From: Saccharofermentans sp.
Lineage (GTDB): Bacteria; Bacillota; Clostridia; Saccharofermentanales; Saccharofermentanaceae
Assembly (NCBI GenBank): GCA_024692235.1
Contig: JAILMW010000007.1
Coordinates: forward strand, 1 to 64,000
Direction: 5' to 3'
Length of the DNA stretch: 64,000 nucleotides
Part shown: positions 9,400-18,619 of the stretch, one piece after another
How the letters are laid out: each line of letters starts with the position of its first letter
How positions within the stretch are numbered: position 1 is the stretch's first letter
The notes under the pieces: generated by a model
The model's input: only the letters and a program-made list of their open reading frames with translations
What the model was told of the DNA's origin: nothing
The model's database searches: none
Made by a program: the position numbers and the translations under genes

Positions 9400-10064
9400 G
9401 CAACATATATCAGATAGCAATAGACGGATCTTCAGGATCAGGTAAGAGCACTCTTGCAAAGGGCGTCTCCAAGAAGCTCGGTATCATGTATCTTGATACC
9501 GGTGCCATGTACAGGACCTGCGGTGTAGCAGCGATAAAGAAGGGAATAGATCCTAAGGATGCCGATAAGGTAAAGGAGCTTCTCTCTGAGACTAAGATCG
9601 AAGTTAAGTTCATTAACGGCGAGCAGCATATGATCTTAAACGGTGAGGACGTTACGGGAATCATCAGAACAGGCGAAGTATCCATGGCCGCGTCGTCTAT
9701 AAGCGCTCATCCTTTTGTAAGAGAAGAGATGGTACGCATGCAGAGAGCTATCGCCGCAGATCAGAGCTTTGTATTAGACGGCAGGGATATAGGAAGCAAG
9801 GTCCTTCCCGATGCAAAGTATAAGTTCTTCCTTACGGCTTCTTCCGAGAAGAGGGCAGAGAGAAGACTTCTTGAACTTGAAGCTAAGGGTGATAAGTCCC
9901 AAACATATGAGGAAGTCTTAAAGGACATAATCCAGAGAGATAAGCAGGACAGCGAGAGAGCTGCATCTCCTCTTATAAAGGTAGATGACGCCATAGAGAT
10001 AAATACCGATAACATCGGTATCGAAGAGACTCTTGAGACTTTACTGGGATATATAAAGGAATGA
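9396..10064 (+). CDS. cmk: Cytidylate kinase
   Basis: Phosphorylates CMP and dCMP with ATP in pyrimidine nucleotide metabolism. The P-loop GSSGSGKST lies near the N-terminus, followed by YLDTGAMYR (nucleotide-binding segment) and DGRDIGSKVLPDA, all diagnostic. The 222-residue length is normal. It overlaps the preceding regulator and the following ispH-rpsA fusion by 4 bases each. Linkage of cmk to rpsA is widespread in bacteria. Confidence 0.95.
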   Translation: MSNIYQIAIDGSSGSGKSTLAKGVSKKLGIMYLDTGAMYRTCGVAAIKKGIDPKDADKVKELLSETKIEVKFINGEQHMILNGEDVTGIIRTGEVSMAASSISAHPFVREEMVRMQRAIAADQSFVLDGRDIGSKVLPDAKYKFFLTASSEKRAERRLLELEAKGDKSQTYEEVLKDIIQRDKQDSERAASPLIKVDDAIEINTDNIGIEETLETLLGYIKE

Positions 10065-12076
10065 AGGTAATAACGGCAAAGTCATCCGGCTTCTGCTTCG
10101 GCGTAAAGACTGCGGTAGATAAGGCCTATCAGATGATCGCCGAACGTAAGGACGGCGAAAGGCTTATAATGCTCGGCGAGCTTACTCATAACGACAGAGT
10201 CGTCGCAGAACTTAAAAAAGGCGGTTTCGAGATAATAGACGACGCCTCCCAAGTACCGGAAGGAAGTAAGGTAATAATCCGAGCACACGGAGTCCCTCCG
10301 GAGCAGAAAAAGATCCTTGCGGATAAAAACTGCATCGTTTATGACTGTACCTGCCCCTTCGTAGAGAAGATCCATAAGATCGTCAGGGACGCAGCTTCCG
10401 AAGGAAAAGATATCATCATATCGGGAACCAAGGGACATCCTGAGGTCGTCGGCATATGCGGAGAGGCTCCCGACAAAGTAAAAGTTATAAGTTCTCCGGA
10501 GGAGCTTGAAACCCTAAATGTCAATAAAAACAGTACTTTGCTGATATCTCAGACAACTTTCTCGTCTGAAATCTTTGAGAAGATTTGTGCAATTGGCGAA
10601 AATAAAATTGCAAATAATCTGATATTTGATACAATATGTAGTACGACAGGAATCAGACAATCTGAAGCTTCTCGGATATCTGCGCAAGCGGACGCCATGC
10701 TGGTAATAGGCTCGTCTCACAGCTCAAATACCAAGAAACTTTATGAGATCTGTGAGAGTCGTTGTGATAGAACGTATCTGATCGGCGGAGCCGATGATCT
10801 GAAGGAACTTATCCTGCAGGGCAAGATAAGGGACGAAGATGTAGTCGGAGTCACGGCAGGTGCTTCTACACCGGAAGCTATTATTTTGGAGGTTGTTCGC
10901 ACAATGGACGAGAACAAGAATGAAGTTATGACTGACCTGGATCAGACTGACATCAATTTCGGTGATTATATCGAAAGCATTCCTCAGTTAAGGAGAAATG
11001 CAATCGTGAAGGGAGTTATAACTTCGGCAGATGCTGACTACGTATATGTAGATGTGCGTGACAAATCCGAAGGTAAGATCCCTCTTCGCGAATTCGCTAA
11101 TGATCCCGAGTTTGATGTAGAGAAGGCAGTCGCAGACAAGACAGAGGTTACAGTAGTAGTAAAGAGCATCAGGAATACTGATCAGGGCAAGGAGATCCTC
11201 CTTTCAAAGTCCCAGCTCGACTTCGAGAAGAACAAGAAGGTTATTCAGGAAGCATTCGAGAATAAGACACCCGTTACTGCTACTATCACAAACGTTGTTA
11301 AGGACGGTGTTATCGCTAATTACGGCGGCATCGATATCTATATCCACAGAACACAGCTTAAGATCGGCGAGGTATCTGACCTTGAGTCCTACAAGGGACA
11401 GCAGATCGAGATCCTTATCACTAAGGTTGATACAGAGAAGCACAGACTCAGAGTATCCGGATCTCACAGAGCTATCCTTACATCCGAGCGTAAGGCTAAG
11501 GCTGAAGAGCTTTGGGCTTCCATCGAAGAAGGTAAGCACTATAAGGGTATCGTAAGATCTCTTCCTGATTTCGGTGCTTTCGTTGATATCGGCGGTGTTG
11601 ACGGACTTGTTCACATCACTGAGCTTTCCTGGAAGAGGATCAAGAAGCCCTCTGACGTACTTAGTGTTGGTGATGAGATCGACGTATATGTTAAGAGCTT
11701 TGATCCCGAGACAAAGAAGATCTCTCTCGGCTACAAGAAGGCTGAGGATGATCCTTATTACAACATCGAGGAGAGGATCCCCGTTGGTTCCGTTGTTAAG
11801 GGTACAGTCGTAAGACTTACAAACTTCGGTGCTTTCGTACAGCTTGAGCCCGATCTCGATGCTCTTTGCCACGTATCTCAGATCTCTTCTGTAAGGCTTC
11901 AGCAGCCTTCTGACGTTCTTAAGGTTGGTCAGGAAGTTATCGCTAAGGTTATCGATATCAAGCCTGAGGAGAGAAGGATCTCCATTTCCATCAAGGAAGT
12001 AGAGCCTATCGATCCCGAGCCTTCTGATGACGATATGTTCGAGATCTCCGAGGATTCTGAGGCTTCCGAAGAGTAA
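10061..12076 (+). CDS. ispH-rpsA: IspH reductase fused to ribosomal protein S1
   Basis: One 671-residue frame with two known proteins. Residues 1 to about 280 are 4-hydroxy-3-methylbut-2-enyl diphosphate reductase, the last step of the MEP isoprenoid pathway. The three cluster cysteines are visible: C12 (GFCFGV), C98 (CTCPFV) and C193 (ICSTTG), with GTKGHPEV between them. Residues about 300-650 hold four S1 RNA-binding repeats; the third and fourth contain FGAFVDIGGVDGLVH and FGAFVQLEPDLDAL. The fusion is known in Clostridia. The S1 half is much more codon-biased than the IspH half, and a possible internal start lies at the junction (separate entry). Confidence 0.95.
   Translation: MKVITAKSSGFCFGVKTAVDKAYQMIAERKDGERLIMLGELTHNDRVVAELKKGGFEIIDDASQVPEGSKVIIRAHGVPPEQKKILADKNCIVYDCTCPFVEKIHKIVRDAASEGKDIIISGTKGHPEVVGICGEAPDKVKVISSPEELETLNVNKNSTLLISQTTFSSEIFEKICAIGENKIANNLIFDTICSTTGIRQSEASRISAQADAMLVIGSSHSSNTKKLYEICESRCDRTYLIGGADDLKELILQGKIRDEDVVGVTAGASTPEAIILEVVRTMDENKNEVMTDLDQTDINFGDYIESIPQLRRNAIVKGVITSADADYVYVDVRDKSEGKIPLREFANDPEFDVEKAVADKTEVTVVVKSIRNTDQGKEILLSKSQLDFEKNKKVIQEAFENKTPVTATITNVVKDGVIANYGGIDIYIHRTQLKIGEVSDLESYKGQQIEILITKVDTEKHRLRVSGSHRAILTSERKAKAEELWASIEEGKHYKGIVRSLPDFGAFVDIGGVDGLVHITELSWKRIKKPSDVLSVGDEIDVYVKSFDPETKKISLGYKKAEDDPYYNIEERIPVGSVVKGTVVRLTNFGAFVQLEPDLDALCHVSQISSVRLQQPSDVLKVGQEVIAKVIDIKPEERRISISIKEVEPIDPEPSDDDMFEISEDSEASEE
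10888..10906 (+). promoter_or_regulatory. Possible internal ribosome site for free S1
   Basis: GGAGG (10888-10892) lies 11 bases before an in-frame ATG (10904-10906, Met282), exactly at the junction between the IspH and S1 parts. Initiation here would make a stand-alone S1 of 390 residues. The spacing is at the long end of the workable range, so this is a candidate only. Confidence 0.3.
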
Positions 12077-12103
12077 TCTTTAAGGCTATAATAAAGTACT
12101 TTC

Positions 12104-12137
12104 TACCGCTTCACCTGCATGGTGAGGCGGTATTTTT
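12104..12137 (+). terminator. Terminator of the ileS-rpsA operon
   Basis: TACCGCTTCACC pairs with GGTGAGGCGGTA across a 5-base loop, followed by TTTTT. Confidence 0.9.
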
Positions 12138-12175
12138 ATGCCTTGAGAAACCGATTGCTAAATTTGATTTGATTG

Positions 12176-12196
12176 CCAACAGGTTACAAATGTTGG
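12176..12196. promoter_or_regulatory. Inverted repeat upstream of the NlpC/P60 gene
   Basis: CCAACA (12176-12181) and TGTTGG (12191-12196) form a perfect 6-9-6 palindrome about 40 bases upstream of a TATAAT box. It could be an operator; no known box was recognised. Confidence 0.3.
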
Positions 12197-12237
12197 GTAA
12201 TACTGTGTGAAGGCTTATTTTACAGGCTTTTTGAGGT

Positions 12238-12243
12238 TATAAT
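12238..12243 (+). promoter_or_regulatory. -10 box of the NlpC/P60 gene
   Basis: A perfect TATAAT 30 bases before the start codon. No good -35 lies at normal distance (TTTACA is only 13 bases away), so activator dependence is possible. Confidence 0.45.
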
Positions 12244-12273
12244 ATATGTAAGTTATGAGAGGAGGTACGGATA

Positions 12274-13548
12274 TTGATCAGGAAGAGTACATTATTGAAG
12301 TTCGCTGCGTCTTCTGTCAGCGCCGTTTTTACGGTATCCGCATTTAAGTATGCTGATGTCGGAGCATCTGATGATATATCGCTTCAAAGTCCCGTAAGCT
12401 CACTTGAGATAGTAGAGCCTTATGTTCCTGTGTCCGTAGCTCCTGTATCTTCTGCTGATCCCGAGAGTACTAAGCTTGTTAAGAAGGATGTCGTAACACT
12501 TGAGTCCAATACTCTTGTTATCACTTCTGATGATGTGGATACGACTACAGAGCTTCTTGATGAATCTACATTTATTTATGACGGATCGGAAGTTTGGATT
12601 AATGTTAATCTTGCAAATGTAAGGGAAGAGCCTGATGTTGAATCAGAAGCAATAGCTCAGCTTGAGTTCGGCACTTCTGTTGTAAGGATCTCCTATGGTT
12701 CCTTGTGGTCTAAGGTAAGACTGGAGGACGATTCCGAGGGTTATATAATGACATCTCTTTTAAGTGAAGAGGAAGTCGTAGTAGTAACTCCTGAACCTAC
12801 TCCCACTCCGACTCCGGAGCCCACACCTGTTCCTACTGTTGCTCCTGCGCCTGTACCTCAGCAGACTCCTTCTGAGACTACTGCCGTACAGACAGAAGCT
12901 ACAACTGAAGCTACTACCGCTGCACCTGCTCCTTCTTATACAGAGACTGAGTATTATGCTACTGTATATGCTTCTTGTGATATCAACGTAAGAACAGGCC
13001 CGGGTACTTCTTATTCCTTTGTAACACTTCTTAGCAGAGGAAGCAGTATAGACGTTGTCGCAATGACTGATACAGGTTGGTATAAGTTATCTTCCGGTAA
13101 CTATGTAAAGGCTGATCTTTGCTGTAATGAACCGCTTCCCGAGCCTACACCGGCTCCCGAACCCGCTCCTGCTGATGCAGGAAGTTCCGGTGATTACTCC
13201 GATTTCGCTTCTTATTGTATGCAGTTCCAGGGTGTAGGTTATGTATACGGCGGTGCTTCTCCTTCAGGTTTTGACTGCTCAGGATTCGTATCTTATGTAT
13301 ATGCTAACTACTACGGTGTATCGCTTCCTCACGATGCTGCAGGTATCGCCGCTTGCGGTACTCCCGTATCCATGGATTCTCTTCAGTGCGGAGATGTAAT
13401 ATGTCACGATTATAACGGTGACGGTTATATAGAGCATGTTAGTATCTATATAGGCAATGGTACTTATATCCATGCTTCTGATTCCAGAAGGGGAGTCGTT
13501 ACTACTACTTATTGCGGCGGTGTAGCTACTGTCAGAAGATTTATCTGA
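12274..13548 (+). CDS. Secreted SH3-domain NlpC/P60 peptidoglycan endopeptidase
   Basis: A 424-residue exported cell-wall hydrolase. The TTG start at 12274 is chosen because AGGAGG is 8 bases upstream (12260-12265). A signal peptide covers about residues 1-30. A bacterial SH3 domain follows at about 105-165 (VWINVNLANVREEP). Next come a Pro/Thr-rich linker (TPEPTPTPTPEP), a second SH3 at about 228-285 (INVRTGPGTSYSFV) and an NlpC/P60 domain at about 305-424. The catalytic Cys335 is in FDCSGF, with His388 (EHVSIYIG) and His400 (YIHA). The family cleaves D-gamma-glutamyl-diamino acid bonds in peptidoglycan stems. It is monocistronic, with its own terminator. Confidence 0.9.
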   Translation: MIRKSTLLKFAASSVSAVFTVSAFKYADVGASDDISLQSPVSSLEIVEPYVPVSVAPVSSADPESTKLVKKDVVTLESNTLVITSDDVDTTTELLDESTFIYDGSEVWINVNLANVREEPDVESEAIAQLEFGTSVVRISYGSLWSKVRLEDDSEGYIMTSLLSEEEVVVVTPEPTPTPTPEPTPVPTVAPAPVPQQTPSETTAVQTEATTEATTAAPAPSYTETEYYATVYASCDINVRTGPGTSYSFVTLLSRGSSIDVVAMTDTGWYKLSSGNYVKADLCCNEPLPEPTPAPEPAPADAGSSGDYSDFASYCMQFQGVGYVYGGASPSGFDCSGFVSYVYANYYGVSLPHDAAGIAACGTPVSMDSLQCGDVICHDYNGDGYIEHVSIYIGNGTYIHASDSRRGVVTTTYCGGVATVRRFI

Positions 13549-13570
13549 TACATATATCTATTGAGTTACT

Positions 13571-13602
13571 AAGGCTTCGGTGTATATCATCGAAGCCTTT
13601 TT
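13571..13602 (+). terminator. Terminator of the NlpC/P60 gene
   Basis: AAGGCTTCG pairs with CGAAGCCTT around a 14-base loop, followed by TTTTT. The T tract overlaps the next -35 box. Confidence 0.85.
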
Positions 13603-13628
13603 GACGTTCTCAGAATTATTGGTATAAT
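13601..13628 (+). promoter_or_regulatory. Promoter of the tandem lipoprotein genes
   Basis: TTGACG (13601-13606) and TATAAT (13623-13628) are 16 bases apart. The -35 starts within the T tract of the upstream terminator. Confidence 0.65.
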
Positions 13629-13670
13629 CAAAAAGATTTTATATTGGCTCTGTATGAAGGAGTAGCGGTT

Positions 13671-15077
13671 ATGAAAGGGTATGCTAAGAAAGTTGTCTCG
13701 ACCATTATGGTCATATCAATGGTTACAGGTTTTGCTTCCTGTAAGAAGGATAACAGCAGAATTGTACTTAATGCTGCTTCGTCGCTTGGGATCGCTGTCA
13801 CTAAGCGTGATATAAAGGGATTAGAATCTCTTTCTTCAGAGCCCGTCGACGATCTTACTGATATTATCTCGTTTTCTTCCTCTTTATCTGAAGATGATCT
13901 TAATATAAAGCAGAAGATCGCTTCTACTCTTACATATACCGTTGATGAAGACAGTCTTGATATGAATGACGGTACTGTCGATATCGAATTTTCTTATGTA
14001 GATTATGAGGCAGTATTCTCACAAGATACATTGTTCCTTTCTATGGAAGATCTGGAGTCAGCGATGGATCTTTGCGAGGACAAGATAAGTAAGGTTCTTT
14101 CATTCGAATTTGAAGTTGACGGCTCCAAGGTTATCTTTACTGATCTCGATAGTATAAGCGAACTCTTTCCTTATTCTGATGAGGAATTTGATATCACGGT
14201 CGATTATCCCGGTATGGTAGGGGGCATAACTTTCTTCGGTGAAGGATATGATGAGTCGGCAAATGAATATACAGATGTATATTCCATCTCCTGCAGTATG
14301 GAAGTATTGCCCGATTATCAGGATATTCCCTGGCAGTATTCATATACGATAGACAGGGATGGTACTAATGTTACTACATCTGCGATCGTTAGCTGGAACG
14401 ATCAGGGTACACTTGATGTGAACCTCAATTCAGTGACCAGATTAGCCGAAGGTACTTATACCGTGACTTTCTATTCTGTTGATTCGCAGGTGTTGGGAAG
14501 CGCAGAAGTATATGTACGAGATACCGTTGAGGTAAGCTATAACCCGGCTCAGCCTATAATACCTGATTCTCCTAATCCGACTATTGATACTTCGGTTGAT
14601 TATATAGTTCCGGAAGACGGCAATATACAGCTTCCCGATACAGACATCATGTTAAGTCTTCCGGAGGGAATGGTATGTCAGGATCAAGATGCATTCATGA
14701 ACAGCGGCTGTCCTTTTACGGAGTATGCTGACAGTACGTTATTCTTTGCTACTGACGGTTCAGTATCCGTGGTGGCATTCAAGGTGCCTTTCGCTGATTA
14801 CTACACATTGGAAGCCGAGACATATCAGAGGGATATTGCTGATAGTATCGATGATACACGTGGTGACACTGAATTTACTTCGATAAGTGTTTGGAATATG
14901 GAAATTGACGGCCGTCCTTGCGACGCTATTGATGTAGTAGGTGTAACTGAAGATCAGGAGATACGTTATGATCTGTTCCTTGTAGGAGACGGAGATACCA
15001 GCTATATCGTTGTCTTCTACTACGTAGACGAGTTCTCCAGAGTAGAAGAGCTCATCTCTCAATTCTCTTTGGTCTGA
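13671..15077 (+). CDS. Lipoprotein of unknown function (first of a tandem pair)
   Basis: A 468-residue protein. ATG 13671 has AAGGAG 8 bases upstream; an in-frame TTG at 13644 is less likely. A lipobox FASC with Cys24 marks a membrane-anchored lipoprotein. The segment TLTYTVDEDSLDMNDGTVDIEFSYVDYE reappears in altered form in the next gene. The middle contains an Ig-like stretch (GTYTVTFYSVDSQVLGSAEVYV). The C-terminal 140 residues (DTDIMLSLPEGMVCQDQD...) look like a separate domain absent from the neighbour. I do not recognise a named family. Confidence 0.75.
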   Translation: MKGYAKKVVSTIMVISMVTGFASCKKDNSRIVLNAASSLGIAVTKRDIKGLESLSSEPVDDLTDIISFSSSLSEDDLNIKQKIASTLTYTVDEDSLDMNDGTVDIEFSYVDYEAVFSQDTLFLSMEDLESAMDLCEDKISKVLSFEFEVDGSKVIFTDLDSISELFPYSDEEFDITVDYPGMVGGITFFGEGYDESANEYTDVYSISCSMEVLPDYQDIPWQYSYTIDRDGTNVTTSAIVSWNDQGTLDVNLNSVTRLAEGTYTVTFYSVDSQVLGSAEVYVRDTVEVSYNPAQPIIPDSPNPTIDTSVDYIVPEDGNIQLPDTDIMLSLPEGMVCQDQDAFMNSGCPFTEYADSTLFFATDGSVSVVAFKVPFADYYTLEAETYQRDIADSIDDTRGDTEFTSISVWNMEIDGRPCDAIDVVGVTEDQEIRYDLFLVGDGDTSYIVVFYYVDEFSRVEELISQFSLV

Positions 15078-15078
15078 T

Positions 15079-16329
15079 ATGAAGAAGATAATAGCGACGA
15101 TCGTATTGGCAGCAACTTTAACGGTTCTTGGCGGATGTTCTAAGATGTCTGACGAGGATAAGGCTGATGCTCTTCTTGATACTACATATAAGTATTGTGA
15201 TCTTATCAAGGCTATTGATGTCGAAGAGTTCTATGCTTATAATGTCGAATCCTTCGAGGATGTTGAGGATTATTGGATCAACAGGCTCAGCATGGAAGAG
15301 AATTATCTCTATACCGAGGAGGAAGCCAGGGTATACAGATTAGTTGCGGATTCCTTCTCATATACCGTAGATGAGGATTCACTGACAGTCGATAAGAATA
15401 CCGGACATGTCTCCGTTACTTTTGAGATGATCGATTATGATGATCTGCGATTGTATTATCCTTTTCCGGAGGAACTTGAATTTACTGCCGAATGTGCGAT
15501 GACACGAACAGTAACTCTTGATATCGAATTCGTTTTGGAGAAGGAATACTGGTATTGCTCCAATTATGAGCGTGTCTATCAAACACTTTTTGACTTTACA
15601 CTCAAGGATTTTATATATGCCGACCATATCGAGGATATATGTAACGAGGAGATATATTGGTATGGTACAAGTCAGAGCGGAGATCATGTGAATTCTTATG
15701 TGAATGCGCAGACTCTTAATCCGGGACTTATCTTTGATACGTCTGTACCAAGTGACTTCAATACAGTGTCCCTTGAAGTCTTCTATGAGGGTGAATCGAT
15801 CCTTTATCAGGCCCATACATACACAACCGAACTTCGAATAGCCGCATATCCCGATCTTACCGATGACACCGGACTTTACTTCAGAGAGGGTGAATATACT
15901 GCCTGTTGCTATAATAGTACAGGTCAAGTGATCGCATCTTCGAGTGTTAATGTATATGTTGATGCAGAACCTGCTGTCATAAGCTCAGAGCTATTGTGGA
16001 GCAATTGCGGAGGCTCTAATTCAAGCCCCGGGTATACCAACGTATCCCATATCCATTGTTCGCTTCAGTACGAAGGTCCGCTCAATGTATCCGATATTCA
16101 CTATGTTGTCGAGTATGACGGGGAAGTGATATCAGTAAGCTATGGAAGAGACTCTGTTGACATTGTCGCTACAGGCGATACGGATCTTATATATCCCGTA
16201 GCAGAGGATCCGCAGTATCTTGCTCCGGGAAGATATACCATAACCTTTTACGACAGTGACGATGAGGTACTGGTCCAAGATTCCTGCGGAGTAGCTTACG
16301 TTCCCGATTACGACCATACGGGCTTTTAA
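15079..16329 (+). CDS. Lipoprotein of unknown function (second of a tandem pair)
   Basis: A 416-residue protein that starts 1 base after the preceding stop. The lipobox LGGC puts the acylated Cys at position 20. Residues about 90-125 (FSYTVDEDSLTVDKNTGHVSVTFEMIDYDDL) match the preceding lipoprotein, so the pair arose by duplication. Two Ig-like segments end in GEYTACCYNSTGQVIASSSVNVY and GRYTITFYDSDDEVLVQDS. It ends 2 bases before the convergent dipeptidase gene with no clear terminator between them. Function unknown; a surface role is inferred from the lipobox only. Confidence 0.75.
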   Translation: MKKIIATIVLAATLTVLGGCSKMSDEDKADALLDTTYKYCDLIKAIDVEEFYAYNVESFEDVEDYWINRLSMEENYLYTEEEARVYRLVADSFSYTVDEDSLTVDKNTGHVSVTFEMIDYDDLRLYYPFPEELEFTAECAMTRTVTLDIEFVLEKEYWYCSNYERVYQTLFDFTLKDFIYADHIEDICNEEIYWYGTSQSGDHVNSYVNAQTLNPGLIFDTSVPSDFNTVSLEVFYEGESILYQAHTYTTELRIAAYPDLTDDTGLYFREGEYTACCYNSTGQVIASSSVNVYVDAEPAVISSELLWSNCGGSNSSPGYTNVSHIHCSLQYEGPLNVSDIHYVVEYDGEVISVSYGRDSVDIVATGDTDLIYPVAEDPQYLAPGRYTITFYDSDDEVLVQDSCGVAYVPDYDHTGF

Positions 16330-16331
16330 GA

Positions 16332-17612
16332 TCAAATACCGCTTAAAGTCTTCAATGTCTCCTTGATGATCCTTGTGCAGGCTTCAAAGTCAGATATGAG
16401 GATATGCTCATTTGCCTGGTGGCACTGATCTTCGTGCCAGGGGGCCTGTATACCGAATGCTATAGTATTTCTCATGTGCCTGGCATATGTACCGCCGCCT
16501 ATGGCAAGAGGCTCGGAATATAATGCTCTGTATTCATCATTGTATCCGCTGAATTCGGACATATGATCTTCCCAGACCTTAGTCAGAAGCTTGATCTCAT
16601 CGCTTTCCTTATCCTTGTATATAGGATCCATCTGACTGTCGATCTCGACATCAAGGCCGTAACGGGAAGCCTGCGTCTTGATGTTATCCATAATGGTATC
16701 CAGGGAAGAGGTAACAGGGTATCTTATGTCGATTATCAGGTATTGTTCATCTTTATCGATATAAAGTATTCCGTTATTTGTAGTCATCTTGCCTGAATCG
16801 TCTTCAAGATCACATACGGCTTTGGGATCGAAGTCTCTTATAAAGGCAAGAAGAGGAACTTTATCTATATCAAAGCCCTTTGATGAGAGCTCTTCGGGCA
16901 GCATATCGATAGCATTGATCCCGAGGACAGGCTTAGAGGCATGTGCCATCTTTCCTTTGCATTCAACTTTGATATCTTTATAGGAAGCTTCACATCCCGG
17001 AGCAACCATATTGGCTGCGTTGCCTCCTTTTGCGGTAAATCCTTCAAGGACTGGCCTTGTGTCAGATACCTTTATATGAAGGATACCTTTCTCTGCATAT
17101 ATGACGGGATATTCGGCATCGGGAGTTATGGCAAAGTCCGGGATCTCACAGTTAGCATCGTAGTGCTCTACACAAGAACATGTTCTCTCTTCATCAGTAC
17201 CTAATATAAGACGAATGCGGCAGGGAAGATCCTTTCGCTCTTCAAGAAGCTCCTTCATGGCAAAAAAGCTCATTGCAGCAGGACCTTTATCGTCTATTAT
17301 GCCTCTGCCGTACATAGCATCATTCTTAAATGTAAGCACGAAAGGATCGCTGTCCCAGCCTTCTCCTGCAGGAACTACATCAAGATGACATACGATACCG
17401 ATGAGCTTATCTCCGGAACCTATCTCACACCATCCGACTCTGTCATCGGATACACCTGTGGTAAAACCTGCTTTAGCTGCTTCTTCCAGAAAGAAAGACA
17501 GAGCCTTACGGGGAACAGCACCGTAGGGAGCTCCTTCTTCGGGCTCACCGCCTACGCTGGGAATGGCAATAAGATCAGTTAAGAATTCTTTTTGATATGA
17601 TGAAAGTGACAT
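16332..17612 (-). CDS. pepV: M20 family dipeptidase (PepV-like)
   Basis: A 426-residue zinc peptidase. The start is set at 17612 because GGAGG lies just upstream on the minus strand and the protein then begins MSLSSYQKEF; an in-frame ATG 12 bases earlier has no such site. Metal-site motifs of the M20 family are clear: CHLDVVPAGEGWDSDPF (His and Asp), GRGIIDDKGP (bridging Asp), GTDEER (catalytic Glu) and a C-terminal GGGTYARHM with a His. It probably hydrolyses dipeptides with a free N-terminus for amino-acid nutrition. It is convergent with the lipoproteins and divergent from rpsB. Confidence 0.88.
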   Translation of the reverse strand: MSLSSYQKEFLTDLIAIPSVGGEPEEGAPYGAVPRKALSFFLEEAAKAGFTTGVSDDRVGWCEIGSGDKLIGIVCHLDVVPAGEGWDSDPFVLTFKNDAMYGRGIIDDKGPAAMSFFAMKELLEERKDLPCRIRLILGTDEERTCSCVEHYDANCEIPDFAITPDAEYPVIYAEKGILHIKVSDTRPVLEGFTAKGGNAANMVAPGCEASYKDIKVECKGKMAHASKPVLGINAIDMLPEELSSKGFDIDKVPLLAFIRDFDPKAVCDLEDDSGKMTTNNGILYIDKDEQYLIIDIRYPVTSSLDTIMDNIKTQASRYGLDVEIDSQMDPIYKDKESDEIKLLTKVWEDHMSEFSGYNDEYRALYSEPLAIGGGTYARHMRNTIAFGIQAPWHEDQCHQANEHILISDFEACTRIIKETLKTLSGI

Positions 17613-17670
17613 AAATGCCTCCATATAAATAACTTTTTATATAAATATACCGCAAATACGGAAAAAACGC

Positions 17671-17699
17671 TTGCTTGCAAAACTCCTTTTTGTTAATAT
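17671..17699 (+). promoter_or_regulatory. Candidate promoter of rpsB-tsf
   Basis: TTGCTT (17671-17676) and TAATAT (17694-17699) are 17 bases apart, about 90 bases before rpsB. Confidence 0.4.
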
Positions 17700-17717
17700 A
17701 TTCGGGCATAAAAAACA

Positions 17718-17762
17718 TGCGATGCATCTTTTTGTGTGTCAAAAATTGACATGAGCATCGCA
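17718..17762 (+). promoter_or_regulatory. Structured leader of rpsB
   Basis: A two-part hairpin in the 5' leader. Outer arms TGCGATGC (17718-17725) and GCATCGCA (17755-17762) pair perfectly; inner arms TGTCAA (17737-17742) and TTGACA (17746-17751) also pair. No T tract follows, so it is not a terminator. It may be a ribosomal-protein autoregulatory leader. Confidence 0.45.
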
Positions 17763-17790
17763 GAAGTAAATAACAAGGAGGAAATTTTTT

Positions 17791-18576
17791 ATGCCCGTAA
17801 TTCTTATGAAGCAGCTCTTGGAAGCAGGTGTACACTTCGGTCACCAGACACGCAGATGGAACCCTAAGATGAAGGAGTACATCTTCACAGAGCGTAACAC
17901 GATCCACATCATCGACCTTCAGAAGACAGTTAAGAAGGTAGACGAAGCATACGATGCCATGAAGGCACTTGCTGAGCAGGGCGATATTCTTTTCGTTGGT
18001 ACAAAGAAGCAGGCTCAGGATTCCATCAAGGAAGAGGCAGAGCGTTGCGGACAGTTCTATGTTAACAACCGTTGGCTCGGCGGTACTCTTACAAACTTCA
18101 AGACAATCAAGACAAGAGTAGCAAGACTTCTTGAGCTCCGCGAGATGGAGACAGACGGTACTTTCTCCGTTCTTCCCAAGAAGGAAGTTGCTAAGCTTAA
18201 GCTCGAGATGGAGAAGCTCGACAAGAACCTCGGCGGTCTTGTTGGTATGAACAAGCTTCCTGCAGCTCTCTTTGTTGTTGATACAAAGAAGGAGCACCTT
18301 GCAGTAGCTGAGGCAAGAAGACTCAATATCCCGATCGTTGCTATCGTTGATACAAACTGCGATCCCGATGAGGTTGATTATGTAATCCCCGGTAACGATG
18401 ATGCTATCCGTGCAGTTAAGCTTATTGCTGGCAAGATGGCTGATGCAGTTATCGAAGCTCACCAGGGTGAGGCTTTCGACGCAGGCGTAGCTGAGGAGCA
18501 GGTAGCTGAGGCTGCTGAGCCCGAGTCCATTGAGGAAGTAGTTGCTGCAGAGGAAGAGACTTCCGCTGAGGCATAA
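17791..18576 (+). CDS. rpsB: 30S ribosomal protein S2
   Basis: A 261-residue small-subunit protein that binds S1 and the 16S rRNA head/platform. The start [25 protein letters not shown] and the later [23 protein letters not shown] and [20 protein letters not shown] are diagnostic. AAGGAGG lies upstream of the ATG. The acidic Ala/Glu-rich tail (about 225-261) is common in Firmicutes. It is followed by tsf after 43 bases, the standard pair. Confidence 0.97.
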   Translation: MPVILMKQLLEAGVHFGHQTRRWNPKMKEYIFTERNTIHIIDLQKTVKKVDEAYDAMKALAEQGDILFVGTKKQAQDSIKEEAERCGQFYVNNRWLGGTLTNFKTIKTRVARLLELREMETDGTFSVLPKKEVAKLKLEMEKLDKNLGGLVGMNKLPAALFVVDTKKEHLAVAEARRLNIPIVAIVDTNCDPDEVDYVIPGNDDAIRAVKLIAGKMADAVIEAHQGEAFDAGVAEEQVAEAAEPESIEEVVAAEEETSAEA

Positions 18577-18619
18577 TTCGCATTAACGATTTAATTACTT
18601 TTTCAGGAGGATATATATA

